Shown one piece after another: positions 1 to 10,468 of a stretch of DNA of 64,000 nt. Under the pieces are notes generated by a model that did no database searches, had not been told where the DNA came from, and saw nothing but the letters and a program-made list of their open reading frames with translations. The translations under genes were made by a program, and so were the position numbers. How positions within the stretch are numbered: the first letter of the stretch is position 1; the number at the start of each line of letters is the position of its first letter. Origin of the DNA: Macrothele yani (taxonomy: Eukaryota > Arthropoda > Arachnida > Araneae > Macrothelidae); contig CM077022.1 of NCBI GenBank assembly GCA_039090855.1, positions 72,130,971 through 72,194,970 on the forward strand, in the 5' to 3' direction.

Positions 1-1071
1 ATCCGAGTTTCAAAGAGGACAGATTGTTGGTGCGCGTCTCGCCGGTGCATCTTTGTCCAAGACAGCAAGTCTTTGTGGTGTATCGTGAGCCAAGGTATCC
101 AGGATCATGTTGGCATACCAGCAAGAGGGAAGAACCGCATCCAACAGGAGTAACTATCGAGGAAAGAGGAAGTTGTCTGATAGAGACGTTCGGATGCTAA
201 CACGGATGGTAGCCAAAACACATAAAACCACAGCTGCCCAACTCACCGCAGAGTTGAATACTCTCCGCGACTCACATGTTTCTAGTAAAATTGTTCGTCG
301 GGAAATTCACCGGGTCAACATTCACGGCCGTGTTGCTATCGCCAAACTCTGCATCACCAGCATGATTGCCAAACGTCGGTTGCAATGCTGCCAGCAGCGC
401 AAATCGTGGACGTTGGACACCGTGAAATGTGTATTGTTCTCTGATGAAACGTTCTTCATTGTCTTTCCCACAACTGGGAGAGTTTACATGTGGAGACATC
501 CCTCACAGGCTTACCACCTGGACTGTTTATTGCCCATAGTGCAGCACGGAGGTGGATTGGGGGTGGTTTGAACCTCAATATCGTGGCAGTCTGTCCTCCC
601 GCTGATTGTTCTTGAGGGGCACATCACTGTCAAGGACTATCGGACAATTCTGAAGGACCAGGTGCACCCAATGGTTCAAACATTGTACCCTAACTGTGGT
701 GCCGTGTATCAGGATGATCACGCTCCGATACACAGAGCCAAACTGGTGGAAGAGTGGTTTACTGAGCATGAAAGTGAGGTTGAACATCTGTCACGGCCTG
801 CACAGTCACCCGACTTGAACATTATTGAGCCACTCTGGGGTGTTCTGGAGGAGCGAGTCAGGAAACGTTTTCCTCCACCAGCATCACGTCGTGAACTAGC
901 CACTTTTCTGCAAGAGGAATGGCTTCAAATCCCTCTGACCACTGTATAGGACTTGTATCGGTCCTTCCCAAGACGAATTGCAGCTGTATTGGCCTCCAAA
1001 GGAGGCCCTACACGGTACTAATAAATTGTTGTGTCCTAAATCCATGTTTCGGTTTCGTTGTCCACTCCCTG
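1..1071 (+). mobile_element. Tc1-like element (DD36E type), 5' end cut by window edge
   Basis: The window opens inside a Tc1-like DNA transposon. The right terminus reads ...ttgtccactccctg, followed by a TA at 1072-1073, as expected for Tc1 insertion at TA. The left inverted repeat lies outside the window. Almost the whole length is occupied by one transposase reading frame broken by nonsense codons. The termini and transposase differ from those of the other Tc1-like elements in the window, so it is a separate family. Confidence 0.85.
2..1021 (+). pseudogene. Tc1-like transposase, single frame with three nonsense codons
   Basis: The frame starting at base 2 reads as a transposase to a TAA at 1019-1021, interrupted only by in-frame stops at TGA 86-88, TGA 569-571 and TAG 947-949. 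The N-terminal DNA-binding part (FQRGQIVGARL) is followed by a basic linker. The catalytic core has FSDETFF (first Asp), YQDDHAPIH (second Asp) and SPDLNIIEPLW (Glu). Thirty-six residues separate the second Asp from the Glu, which fits the DD36E group of Tc1/mariner rather than classical DD34E. The C-terminus RIAAVLASKGGPTRY is typical. All three stops are one substitution from sense codons and no frameshift is apparent, so the copy looks decayed by point mutation only. Enzymatically it would have cut and pasted its own element; now it is dead. Confidence 0.85.
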
Positions 1072-1486
1072 TATTTATCTTTTGAAAACTTCCTTAAAAC
1101 TTGGCAATTATCAAAATTTCGATACCTTTAAAATTTTAAATGATGTAGCACTGGTGCACGAATCCTAAAATTTGCTTTCATTTCAAAATCGAAATATATT
1201 TATTACTTTACTTCATTAAGGTGGACGTCTAGTGATTTTGCTCCCTATACTTCCAATGGAAAAATATATTTCCTCCGGCGAAGAAAAATTTCCCATAATT
1301 CAAAACTGACCCACTGACAAAAAACATCCTAACTTAGATTGTACAATCGGTGTGTTTTGCAAAAAAATCCTTTGAACTATATTAAAAATTAATAACTTTA
1401 CTTCAATGTAGTGGTAAGGAAGAGTGGCGCCATCTCTAAGCAAGTATCATAACTACATCGAAGTACAGTTATTGATTTTTAATATA

Positions 1487-2697
1487 CACTATATTGGCAA
1501 AAGTCACCAGACACCCTTCAAAAGCAAATGAACGGATCCGCTGCGTTGTTAGGATGCGCGGTACAGCTCAAAACGGTATAAAAACAAGCCTGCAGCTGAC
1601 CGCGATCATATCGCACTGTGAGGTTGAGGGAAAATTTCACTGAACTGACTTTGAGAAAGGAAAGATTGTTGGGTGTTATATTAGTGGGTTGTCCATAAGA
1701 GAAACCGAGAGACGTTTAAAAATACCCAAGTCAACTGTTTTGGATGTACTGAATAAATGGAAGACACATGGCGTGCCCGAAGTAGCAAAACATACCGGCA
1801 GACCGAAAAAAATTAGTGATAGAGGACGTCGAAGACTCAGCAGAGTCGTTACAGCTAATCGACGGAGTAATGCACAAGACCTCAGTGTACAGATGAGTAA
1901 AAATGCTGGAACCTCGTATGTACACTTACCATTCGCAGAGAACTTCATTCCATGGGTTACCGTGGTCGTGCGGCTGCTCATAAACCTTTCATCTCCACTC
2001 GGAATGCTACTCGTCGTTTAGCATGGTGTAAAGAACATTTATTGTGGACCGTAGATCAATGGAAACGGGTCCTATGGACTGATGAACCCAGATACACGAT
2101 TCATCAGTCTGATGGCCGTGTGTGGGTATGGCGGCAGCCGGAGGAATGCTGTTTACCACAGTGTACTGTTCCTACGGTAAAGTTTGGAGCTGGCAGTGTA
2201 CTCGTGTGGGGGTGTTTTCCGTGGTAAGGTCCCAGCCCATTGGTTATCGTGGACAAACCTGTTTACCAGCACATCTACCTCGATATTTTGGGCAATTATG
2301 CCCTACCAACTCTGTGACAATACTATGTAATCGAGCCTTGTTGGTAACAGCAGATAACGCACCGAGCCATAAAGGCTCTGTTACGGCGTGTAATTCCGTA
2401 TCGTGTGTGGACTGGCCAGCACAGAACCCTGATCTCAATCCCATACGGGATAAATTAGAGCGCCGCATAAGAAGTTTGGAACCAAGGCCTACTACTAAGC
2501 AACAGTTAGCGGCAGCTTTATGTACTGAACTGAAGCGCATACCTATCGCTTTGTTCCAAAACCTTGTCGAAAGCATGTCTCGAAAGGTCAGTGCATGCAT
2601 TAAAGCCAAAGATGGACCTACACCATGCTAATGTATGTCAATAAAAGCTATGTTGTGTTTCTTTTCTAGGTGTCCTGTGACTTTTGTCAATATAGTG
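1487..2697 (+). mobile_element. Tc1-like family A element, copy 1 (degenerate)
   Basis: Terminal inverted repeats begin cactatattggcaaaagtca and end tgacttttgtcaatatagtg. TA duplications flank them at 1485-1486 and 2698-2699. Length is 1211 bp. The same family recurs at 10056, 31558 and 41252. It interrupts the MITE described separately, so it is younger than that MITE. Confidence 0.92.
1630..2631 (+). pseudogene. Tc1 family A transposase, frameshifted and missing the catalytic Glu
   Basis: Three overlapping frames carry successive parts of one transposase. The N-terminal helix-turn-helix (IRETERRLKIPKSTVLDVLN, then GRPKKISDRGRR) is in the frame of 1689-2021. The first catalytic Asp region ([19 protein letters not shown]) is in the frame of 1952-2227. 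The second Asp and C-terminus are in the frame of 2122-2631 (ADNAPSHKG, NPDLNPIRDKLERR). Where other copies read NPIEHLWDKLERR this copy reads NPIRDKLERR, a 9-base deletion that removes the catalytic Glu. It also shares the upstream 9-base deletion (TACNSVS version) with the copy at 31.6 kb. The ancestral start is damaged (a TGA follows a few codons in). It is certainly inactive. Confidence 0.85.
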
Positions 2698-2862
2698 TAG
2701 TTCAGGAAATTTTTTTGCAAAAAGCACCCATTGTACAATATAAGTTAGGATGTTTTTTATGAGTGGGCCAAGTTTGATGGATGGGAAATCTTTCTTCGCT
2801 GAAAAACTAGAGTCCAAATTTTTTCCATTGGAAGTATAGGAAGCAAAATCACTAGACCTTAA

Positions 2863-3745
2863 AAGAAACATGACGCATCGAATTGTATGTATTAAAATTG
2901 CAACCAAAATCAGTGTTCAAGAGATAAAGCGTTAATTAGTTTTCAGCCAACAGGCGTCCTTAACTGACGACCGAAATCTATGGTGAAGCATATGTCATAC
3001 TGTCCTGCCTGAAAGGCTGAGCGCCTCCTCTTATCAAAACTTTAAAAATTGTTAAAAAACGAAAAAAGAGAAAGAAAGAAAGAAGACAAAAACTTTTACC
3101 AAAGCAACTGATTTAATACACATATTTAGTCAACTGAGGAATTGATGGCGAAAGTCAAATTTACGAATTTTTGTCAACGACAGATGAAATTTTGTTATTT
3201 TTTGTCATAAGAAAAATTCTTGCTGATAGTTTCACCACATTTAAGCTTTAAATTATTTTTACTTGTGCTTTGGATAGGCTACATTTCTCTTCCACCTTCC
3301 CGCTAACATTTCGTTCTTTTCCTGGATCGGATACGAATGTGTTATATGAAATCGTAGCTATTAAATTCTTTATTTTAAGGGGGAGTAGAGGCGTCATATT
3401 TGTATAGGTCTAGGGGCGGCAAAGACCTAAATTCGTCTCTGATAAAGATGTGAAGTTTCCAGACCAGCAAGCGAAAAAGATGAGAAGTTGCAGTAAGAGC
3501 TAAAATAGCTAGGTTCCCCGATGGATTATAGCGTTTGTGGGTAACTGACTTACTGAACTCTACATAAATCAATTCTCAAAACTTCCCCTATAGTGAGTTA
3601 GGAGTCACTCAAATAACTTCAAAAAGGTTACTTACTAATCTAACTTTTATTTCAGCCAACACTTTTTATAGCATCGTATAATATCCGGGCAACGATAGTC
3701 GTAACTTGTACAAATAAATAGCACTCAACACGCAACCTCAAAATA
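2863..3745. other. AT-rich stretch without recognised features
   Basis: No convincing coding frame, splice-flanked exon or repeat copy recognised here. Short A/T runs and a small purine-rich run near 3060-3090 are the only local structure. Confidence 0.4.
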
Positions 3746-3936
3746 CAGTCACGGACAATGAAATTTGCGCACCAAGAAGAAAACATGCTACAACCGCGAA
3801 ACTTTGCAAATAGCTAGAGTGCGTGCTGGTATGCAAATGATCCACGTTTGGTGCGCGTGCGCATGACGGCACACCCCGTGATGGCGCTGCAAGCACGAAC
3901 CGGCAGCCTTATAAACAGGCGTGTAGTCGATGCCCC
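3746..3936 (+). mobile_element. 5' terminal remnant of a Tc1-like element
   Basis: A TIR-like start (cagtcacggacaatgaaatt) follows TA. Next comes about 170 bp of leader resembling the promoter/UTR of Tc1-like elements (a ccttataaacaggc TATA-like motif near 3907). It then joins a 5'-truncated SINE-2. No transposase sequence remains. The family assignment rests on the terminus and layout only. Confidence 0.45.
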
Positions 3937-4108
3937 GTGTCCCCCGGTAATAAATAAAGACGTCTTCCTCCTCCTTTCTACCTCGCTTCCGTGTCGCTTT
4001 CCTATCGGGCACTCTAGCCCAAATCTCCTAGCTTCCTATTTCTAAGGGTTGTTTAAGACCTGGGGTCAGACCCTCCCTTCCTAAAATCCTCTACATATGA
4101 TCTGATCT
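3937..4108 (+). mobile_element. SINE-2, 5'-truncated copy
   Basis: Matches the 3' half of the SINE-2 copies at 17355 and 35515: ggtaataaataaagacgtct, the block ending tatttctaagggttgtttaa, and the tail with repeated gatct units. The tRNA-like head is missing. Confidence 0.85.
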
Positions 4109-4356
4109 GATCTGCTTCGTGGCCACGTCCCCAGAGGTTGGCTATCTGAATGAATCACATAAAATTTCCGTAATTTCGTATTTTCTTAACCGCGATATTT
4201 AATGTTTTTATATCCTGAAATTCTTTTGTTGAGTTGTAGATTATAAACATTTTTTATAAAGAATTAAATTAAATATCGCAATTAAGAAAATACGAAATTA
4301 CGGAAACTTTATGCGACTCGGGTACCCAAACTCTGGAGACGTGGCCACGAAACGGT
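4109..4356. mobile_element. Hairpin MITE (~245 bp)
   Basis: Outer arms cttcgtggccacgtccccag and ctctggagacgtggccacga are inverted. Inner arms (ttccgtaatttcgtattttc near 4167, and its complement near 4288) continue the pairing to a short AT-rich loop around 4210-4260. It directly follows the gatct tail of the SINE-2 fragment. No coding sequence. Confidence 0.7.
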
Positions 4357-6054
4357 CAAAAACGCAATTTTTATACGGCCTTTTAAATGGGGGCAGTTCT
4401 TCGCTTTGTCTTTGGGCCGAAAATCATGGAAATATCTAAATTCCTTATTGAAAATGAAATATTAAAAAAAATATATTTCGTGAACAATAGTTGCTCAAGT
4501 AAAGGGAAATATAGCTACACGATATTTGTTTATTTATACAATTTTATGGCACTGAAATTGCAATGTGGCCAGTTCTTCTATGGCCACTTCTCCGGTGGCC
4601 AGTTCTCCGTACCCGTAAACAACAAATAAATCAGCGTCCAAGATTCCAGCGGAATAGCCATCGCGATTTTTTTTTAATGCAAGCAAAATCTACATTTTCT
4701 CATTCTTCCATTGAAAGCAAGCGCTAAGGCAATAGTTACACTCTACTAAATTTACTGTTGTTTAGTCCTCTATTGTGTCATGTTGCGGCAAAAGAATTCC
4801 CCTGCTTCTCCGAACAGCAACACATGGTTAGAAAGGAAAGCGAACGATTTCATCATACAGGCGGGAGGCTTTATTATAAACATACTCTTCTGGCCGAACC
4901 GAAAATCGATTAACTTGTGCACAACAAAGCCGAGCTATGAAGCGGAGCTTAAAGGAAGTAAGCTCCTATTTGATCAGACTTTTCTTTACCAGAATCCGTA
5001 GCAGCGTGAAATTCAATATTAGCAGAATTACCTATTTGTAGGCATTAGCCCATCTGCGGTTCATCTGAATGAGACTTCAAGCAAATCAAGGCAACATAAA
5101 AAGGGTGTTGTCCAAGTTCGACAGGAATCCCTTTTGCTACAGCTGAACAATTTTTGCCAGGGATTATCGGCAGGGGATCCTATAAATGTCTCACGAAACC
5201 ATCTCCTGATTGCCAGTTAATCTCTAATCCGTATGGCTCAGGAAGGAAGTGAATCCCAGGGGAATTTCCAGCGCACAGCGAGGAAAACTCCAGAGCAAAT
5301 CGGCAAGCCACTTCAATTCTCACATCGGGGCCGCATACCAATTTACTCCAGACACCTAAGCCGATTTGAAAACATCCAAGTGATGAAATGATTGCCTTTT
5401 CCTTTTCTTTTTTCTCGTGCTGCTGTTGTGGAAAAATGTTTTAGACAAGTTCTGTCAACTTCTATTTCGGGAAGAGCGCTATTGCTTAATCCGCCCTGAG
5501 CAAAACAGTGATGAGCAGGTTTTTTATTCAGTTACATATCTAAGCTTACAAGATTCGCGTTCAATCGACGACTGAATAAACATTGGATTTTGGAAGAAAA
5601 CCTTGTTTGATAAAGAGAAGAAAAAATGAATGAAATAACACACAGTTTAAGTTTACGGAATTCACCAAATCACTTGTGAAACTCTGCAGACAGCTGTTTT
5701 TACAGGGTTCCCACGGTCCTTATAAATCCTTAACAGTCCTTCTTATTTTTTGTTGGGTTGCTTAAAAGCCCCCCCCCCCTTTTTTTTTTGAAAATGGAAT
5801 AAAATGCTTAAAAAGTACTTATTTTTCTAATTGGCTGAGTGAAATCTAAAAGTTACGATGTAGTGCATAAGACTTCTGCTGCAGGTTGGCTGCATTTGTG
5901 ATGGCATCATGTGTTGTCATCTGAAATCCCATTGGAGAGCACGGGACAGTGTGGGACAAATAATTTGCTGAAAAAGTGAAGGGCCATGGTCAAAATTAAA
6001 CACATCCAGCAGATTCCACCCAACAAGCCCCATCACCATCTTTTGGTACTGATA
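4357..6054. other. Unassigned AT-rich sequence
   Basis: No coding or repeat assignment could be made. A C-run/T-run lies at 5770-5790. The short open frames here show no recognisable motif. Confidence 0.35.
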
Positions 6055-6928
6055 CACTGAAGTGCCAGAAAAACTGGTACAGACGAGCTTATGCAAAATA
6101 CATAGCAACGTCACCTATGCGCGTACTCGGTTGCGTCCGCCAGTGCGTATATAAAGCGATAGACATCCTTGCCAGCTGTCAGAGCTGTTTTCGGCATGAG
6201 AATGACAAGTAATAATGATTTAAGCGATTTTCAACGCGGTGTCATAGTTGGCGCTCGTGAGATGGGCCACAGTATTTCGGAGGTATAAACGAAGTTCGGA
6301 TTTTCACGGACGACCATTGCAAGGGTGTACCGTGACTACAAGAATTCCGGCAAAACCTCCAACCTACGATACCAGTGTGGCCGTAAAATGACATTGGGTG
6401 AACGTGACCATTGTCGGCTATCAAGAATCGTTTCACGCGACACTCTCGCAGGTAGCATCGGAATTCAATGCTGGATCCTCAACAAGCATCAGCGTCCGGA
6501 CTGTGCAACGTACCCTGCACGATATGGGCTTTAGGAGCCGACGCCCAACTCGAGTCCCCCTGATGGGTGCACGACACAGAGCTATGCGCCTCGCTTGGGC
6601 ACGGCAGCACCGCCACTGGACACTTGATGACTGGAAACAAGTAGCCTGGTCTGACGAGTCGCGTTTCCAACTGTATCGGTCAGATGGAAGGATTCGTGTG
6701 TGGTGCAAACCCCATAAAGCCATGGATCCCGCCTGTCAACAGGGAACTGTACCGGCTGGTGGGGGGGGGGGGTCCGTAATGGTATGGGGTGTGTGGTGTG
6801 TTTAGCTGGACTTCAGTGTACGTCTACAAACGTCTGTGACCGGCCAACACTATGTCCGCATCCCTTCTGACGAGGTACGCCCGTTCCAAGTATTAGACTG
6901 GTGTACCAGTTTTATTGGCACTTCAGTG
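6055..6928 (+). mobile_element. Internally deleted Tc1-like element (family C)
   Basis: Inverted termini cactgaagtgccagaaaaac and ...ttattggcacttcagtg bound an 874-bp element. TA precedes it; TT follows, so the duplication is imperfect. The interior carries the N-terminal and first-Asp portions of a transposase. It then jumps to the right terminus just after the EVRPFQ region, so the second Asp and Glu are absent while both termini remain. This is the usual make-up of a non-autonomous derivative. Confidence 0.85.
6196..6893 (+). pseudogene. Tc1-like transposase, 3'-deleted, nonsense and frameshifted
   Basis: ATG at 6196 opens LSDFQRGVIVGAREMGHSIS, a typical Tc1 N-terminus, and meets TAA at 6286-6288. 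The frame resumes (FSRTTIARVYRDY). It then shifts near 6440 into SQVASEFNAGSSTSISVRTV. The first catalytic Asp is present in VAWSDESRFQLYRSDGR. A run of 12 G at about 6761 lies in the GGG(S)VMVWG motif, after which the frame is lost. Coding similarity ends at TGQHYVRIPSDEVRPFQ near 6893. The second Asp and the Glu have been deleted. Confidence 0.82.
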
Positions 6929-7018
6929 TTTTTCCCTTTTGTAATTCCCTTCTTGTATATAACCATCGTCATCAACCATGGGTACGATTCCCGTAGGTGT
7001 CTGTTGCCATTTGAACTA

Positions 7019-8241
7019 CACTATCTACCAACAAGTAATTGGAAACCCCTGCAATCGACGATATCTGCGGTCCTGATACACGTCACGGTCGCCGCCGTTA
7101 AATGTAGGGTGGGAAACAACAACGCAACCAGTCGCATTCAAGATGCCACGCAGTTCGGAGCTCTCTGATTTCGAGAAAGGTGTAATCATTGGGTATCACA
7201 GAAATGGAAGATCCATACGTGACATATCCAGCGAGTTGAAGTACCCAAAATTGACAGTGGCCTACGTGATTGGCAAGTGGAAGATGAGAGGTGACTGTCG
7301 GAATGTGCCCCGACCTGACAGACCCACAAAACTGGGAGTTAGAGACCGACGGGTGCTGGCCAGAGAAATTCGGAAGAACCACGCCAAATCGATGGGCCAC
7401 ATCCGAGAGGAGTTTCAACAGGCATTCGGAAGTGTTCTTTCGATGAATATTATCCGTAAGGAAGCCCATCTGCCCGGTTATCATGGACGTGCTGCCGCCC
7501 ACAAGACTTTGATCACCAAGTCCAATAAATAGCGCTGCTCGGCTAAAGTGATGCAAAGAACGTCGACAGTGGACCGTTGAACAGTGGAAACAGGTTCTCT
7601 GGAGCGGCAAATCAAGGTTCACCCTCTACTGTTCGGATGGCAGGGTCTGGGTTTGGCGTCTGCCTGGAGAACGTCTCCTGCCTGAATGTATTGTGTCAAC
7701 TGTGAAGTTCGGCGGCGGTGGAATTATGCTGTGGGGGTGTTTCTCCTGGTATGGTACGGGACCCTTGGTCGCAATTCCTGGTAGACTGAACCCCGAGACC
7801 TACTGCACCATTTTGGATGATCATGCGATTCCTACGTTGTGGCAGTTTTACGGGGTGGACCCATGTTACTTTCAGGATGACAATGCCACCTGACATGTTG
7901 CGAGGTCCACCATGGCTTGGTATGGTGACAATGGGGTTAATCGAATGGACTGGCCTGCGCAGAGCCTGGACCTTAACCCTATCGAGCACCTCTGGGACGA
8001 GTTGGATCGTCGACTTAAGGGGTGCCCCCACCGTCCGAAATCGGTGAAAGAACTGACCTGTCTTCTCCAAGCCGAGTGGAAGAAAATACCGCTAGCTGTC
8101 GTACAACGCGTGGTTGAGAGTATGCCCCTGAGGGTCGCAGCTGTAATCGCCGCTCGTGGAGGCTCCACCAACTATTGAAGGTGAATAAACTTCGTTTTCC
8201 TTTGCTATCACAGGTGTCCAATTACTTGTTAGTAGATAGTG
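7019..8241 (+). mobile_element. Tc1-like element (family B), full length but dead
   Basis: TIRs cactatctaccaacaagtaa and its complement at 8210-8241, with flanking TA at 7017-7018 and 8242-8243. Length 1223 bp. It encodes one degenerate DD34E transposase. A second, minus-strand remnant of the same family's 5' terminus lies at 11624-11703. Confidence 0.92.
7143..8178 (+). pseudogene. Tc1 family B transposase (DD34E), first Asp lost
   Basis: ATG at 7143 starts MPRSSELSDFEKGVIIGYHR, the helix-turn-helix region. The frame shifts by +1 near 7525 (TAG in the old frame). It continues SAARLK, then TGA at 7549-7551, [20 protein letters not shown], where the expected SDESRF motif reads SGKSRF. The first catalytic Asp is therefore Gly. 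Further on are [16 protein letters not shown] and the second Asp in YFQDDNAT, a TGA at 7891-7893, then LDLNPIEHLWDELDRRL with the Glu. The spacing from second Asp to Glu is 34 residues. It ends VIAARGGSTNY with TGA near 8176. At least one frameshift, two stops and a catalytic substitution make it inactive. Confidence 0.88.
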
Positions 8242-8670
8242 TATATTGTCCCATTGGAGTCTGTTCATTGCAGAGTAGCTCAGTTCCTGAAGATTTCCGC
8301 CGCACCAGTCTTTAGAATCGCCAGCCCACACACGGTGAGGGAGTCATCCTGCATTTCTTCCGTTCATTAAGCCAAACATCAATGTCTTTATCTTTTTGTT
8401 ATTTTTAATTCTGCAGATGTATGTGTCCAAAAAGTCCTAGTTTTCTCTGTATGAATTTTTGAAACAGGGTATCTTTTACTCAAAATAGTACAACTATACT
8501 AATGATCCGCATTTCTTGGCGTAGAATAGAAATAAAATATCCCACGCTTTCCCACATCAACCAGATGTCTCTTTTAGTTGTATTCTCCTGTACACTTCTT
8601 CATTTCTTATCTTCTGGGTCCATCCGATTCGTTAGATTTCACGAGAGCACTTTCTTACAAAAGCAATTTG

Positions 8671-9420
8671 TGACGTATATTTTAAATTAACTTTCCTTTT
8701 TAGTTTCTTTCCCTATGTAAATCTTGAGTTTGTTCTCAGGTATACTTCACTCTTGACGTGATATCTTTTCTTTCAAACGAATACTGTTGGCAACATAATT
8801 GAGGTTGAATGAACGTGACGTACGCCTGATATTAGATAAGAACGAGAGATAAAAACGACGACTAAACTGTTGTAAGAGAGTGTTGTTAAAGAGAGCGTTG
8901 CTTGGAGAAGTGTTGCAAGTTGAGCGTTGTGTTAAGAGCTGTATGGTGTGCGGAGAGTTTAATGCGAAGTACTATGTGATGTTATGATTTGTTATTGAAG
9001 TGCTACATCCTGAATAAAGCATCTTTTCCGTAAAAAAAAAAGTACGAGGGAGATGATCTGACGTATATTCTAAATTAACTTTCCTTTTTAGTTTCTTTCC
9101 CTATGTAAATCTTGAGTTTATTCTCAGGTATACTTCACTCTTAACGTGATATCTTTTCTTTTAAACGAATACTGTTGGCAAGACAATTGAGGTTGAATGA
9201 ACGTGACGTATGCCTGATATTAGATAAGAACGAGAGATAAAAACGACGACTAAACTGTTGTAAGAGAGCGTTGTTAAAGAGAGCGTTGCTTGGAGAAGTG
9301 TCGCAAGTTGAGCTTTGTGTTAAGAGCTGTGTGGTGTGTGGAGAGTTTAATGCGAAGTACTATGTGATGTTATGATTTGTTATGGAAGTGCTACATCCTG
9401 AATAAAGCATCTTTTCCGTA
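8671..9420 (+). repeat. Tandem 362-bp duplication joined by a poly(A) run; possible LTR/retroposed 3' end
   Basis: Copies at 8671-9032 and 9059-9420 are near-identical, starting tgacgtatatt and ending cttttccgta. In copy 1 the shared sequence is followed directly by ten A (9032-9041), 14 bases after AATAAA at 9013. In copy 2 (AATAAA at 9401) the sequence continues instead agtttgacttctgttgttta. The pattern looks like a polyadenylated transcript end next to a longer template-like copy. A TG...CA segment at 9173-9442 could be an LTR (U3-R-U5), but no PPT, primer-binding site or pol gene is seen, so that is only a guess. Confidence 0.6.
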
Positions 9421-9489
9421 AGTTTGACTTCTGTTGTTTACATGTTTCGTCTGGCCGTTAAGGTTTAATTTAGGAACTATTTCATCTTA

Positions 9490-9723
9490 TGGTTATGTTT
9501 TTAAAAGAACGTAGAAGTACGAAAAGACTTCTACGTCATAAAGTATCCTTCTCTCTGATTCCTTTGTCAATGTCCAAGTCTCGCATCCATATAGCATGCT
9601 GCTGAAGATGCATGTCTCGAGAATGCTTAACTCAGTTTTGATGCTAGCAGCTCTGCTCTTCCAAATTTTACCCATGACTTTTAACAGTGTTGTAGCTTTT
9701 GCAATTCTATATGAAAATATCAA
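9490..9723 (-). pseudogene. Non-LTR retrotransposon reverse transcriptase, C-terminal fragment
   Basis: Minus-strand reading gives IAKATTLLKVMGKIWKSRAA, then a block with SSMLYGCETWTLTKESERRI. The LYGCETWTLT motif is characteristic of the region just after the RT domain in RTE/craniate-like LINE ORF2 proteins. Only about 75 residues remain, with no RT catalytic motif and no 3' tail identified. A 5'-truncated, decayed LINE is the natural reading; the clade is uncertain. Confidence 0.72.
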
Positions 9724-10055
9724 TAATTCAGTTATACACCAAGAAAATTAAGTGCGAAATTGAAGTCTTGAACACGCAATTTTCACTTTGGTTTTGCAAT
9801 TTAAATCATGAGATGATTATATTCAAAATTTAAATCTTAAACTCATAGCTTTAAACTACTGTTTTACGATTTACATACACTTCATTGCATATGTGATTAT
9901 GTCCTCAGATAGAGAAACTGATTTGACCTGTAGAACGGTCTTTTAAATTGCATAAATTCTGATTCATTACAATCACAAACTTATATTATATGGGAAAATA
10001 TTGAAAACTTCATCAGCATACTTCAATTTGCATAGTTAAGTCATGTGTAAAAGTA

Positions 10056-10468
10056 CACTATATTGACAAAAGTCACCGGATACCCCTTCAAAAGCAAATG
10101 AACGGATCCGCTGCGTTGTTAAGATGCGTGGTACAGCTGCAAACGGTATAAAAACAAGCCTGCAGCAGACCGCGATCATATCGCACTGTGAGGTCGAGTG
10201 AAAATGTCGCAGCGTGAGAAAACTGACTTTGAGAAAGGAAAGATTGCTGGGTGTTATATTAGTGGGTTGTCCATAAAAGAAACCGAGAGGCGCTTAAACA
10301 TGCCCAAGTCAACTGTTTTGGATGTACTGAATAAGTGGAAGGCACATGGCGTGCCTGAAGCAGCAAATCGTACCGGCAGACCGAAGAAAATCAGTGATAG
10401 AAGACGTCGAAGCCTCAGGAGAGTCGTTACAGCTAATCGACGGAGTACTGCACAAGACCTCGGTGTGC
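10056..10468 (+). mobile_element. Tc1-like family A element, copy 2 (3'-truncated)
   Basis: The left TIR cactatattgacaaaagtca is preceded by TA. The leader is colinear with the 1487 copy (gaacggatccgctgcg..., tataaaaacaagcc TATA-like box). Similarity stops at about 10468 inside the transposase N-terminus, where a different dispersed repeat begins. The right end is missing. Confidence 0.9.

Larger units (their letters stand above)
1217..2862. mobile_element. Palindromic MITE-like element, split by a nested Tc1
   Basis: The arms 1217-1486 and 2698-2862 are inverted copies of each other. The left starts taaggtggacgtctagtgat and the right ends with its near complement (...aatcactagacctta). The Tc1 at 1487-2697 sits at a TA within one arm. 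Removing it restores a long hairpin with a ~35-bp loop. A related element with the same terminal motif (ttccattggaagtataggaa) is nested in another repeat at about 44612-45045. There is no coding capacity. I infer a non-autonomous DNA element; its autonomous partner is not visible here. Confidence 0.75.
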
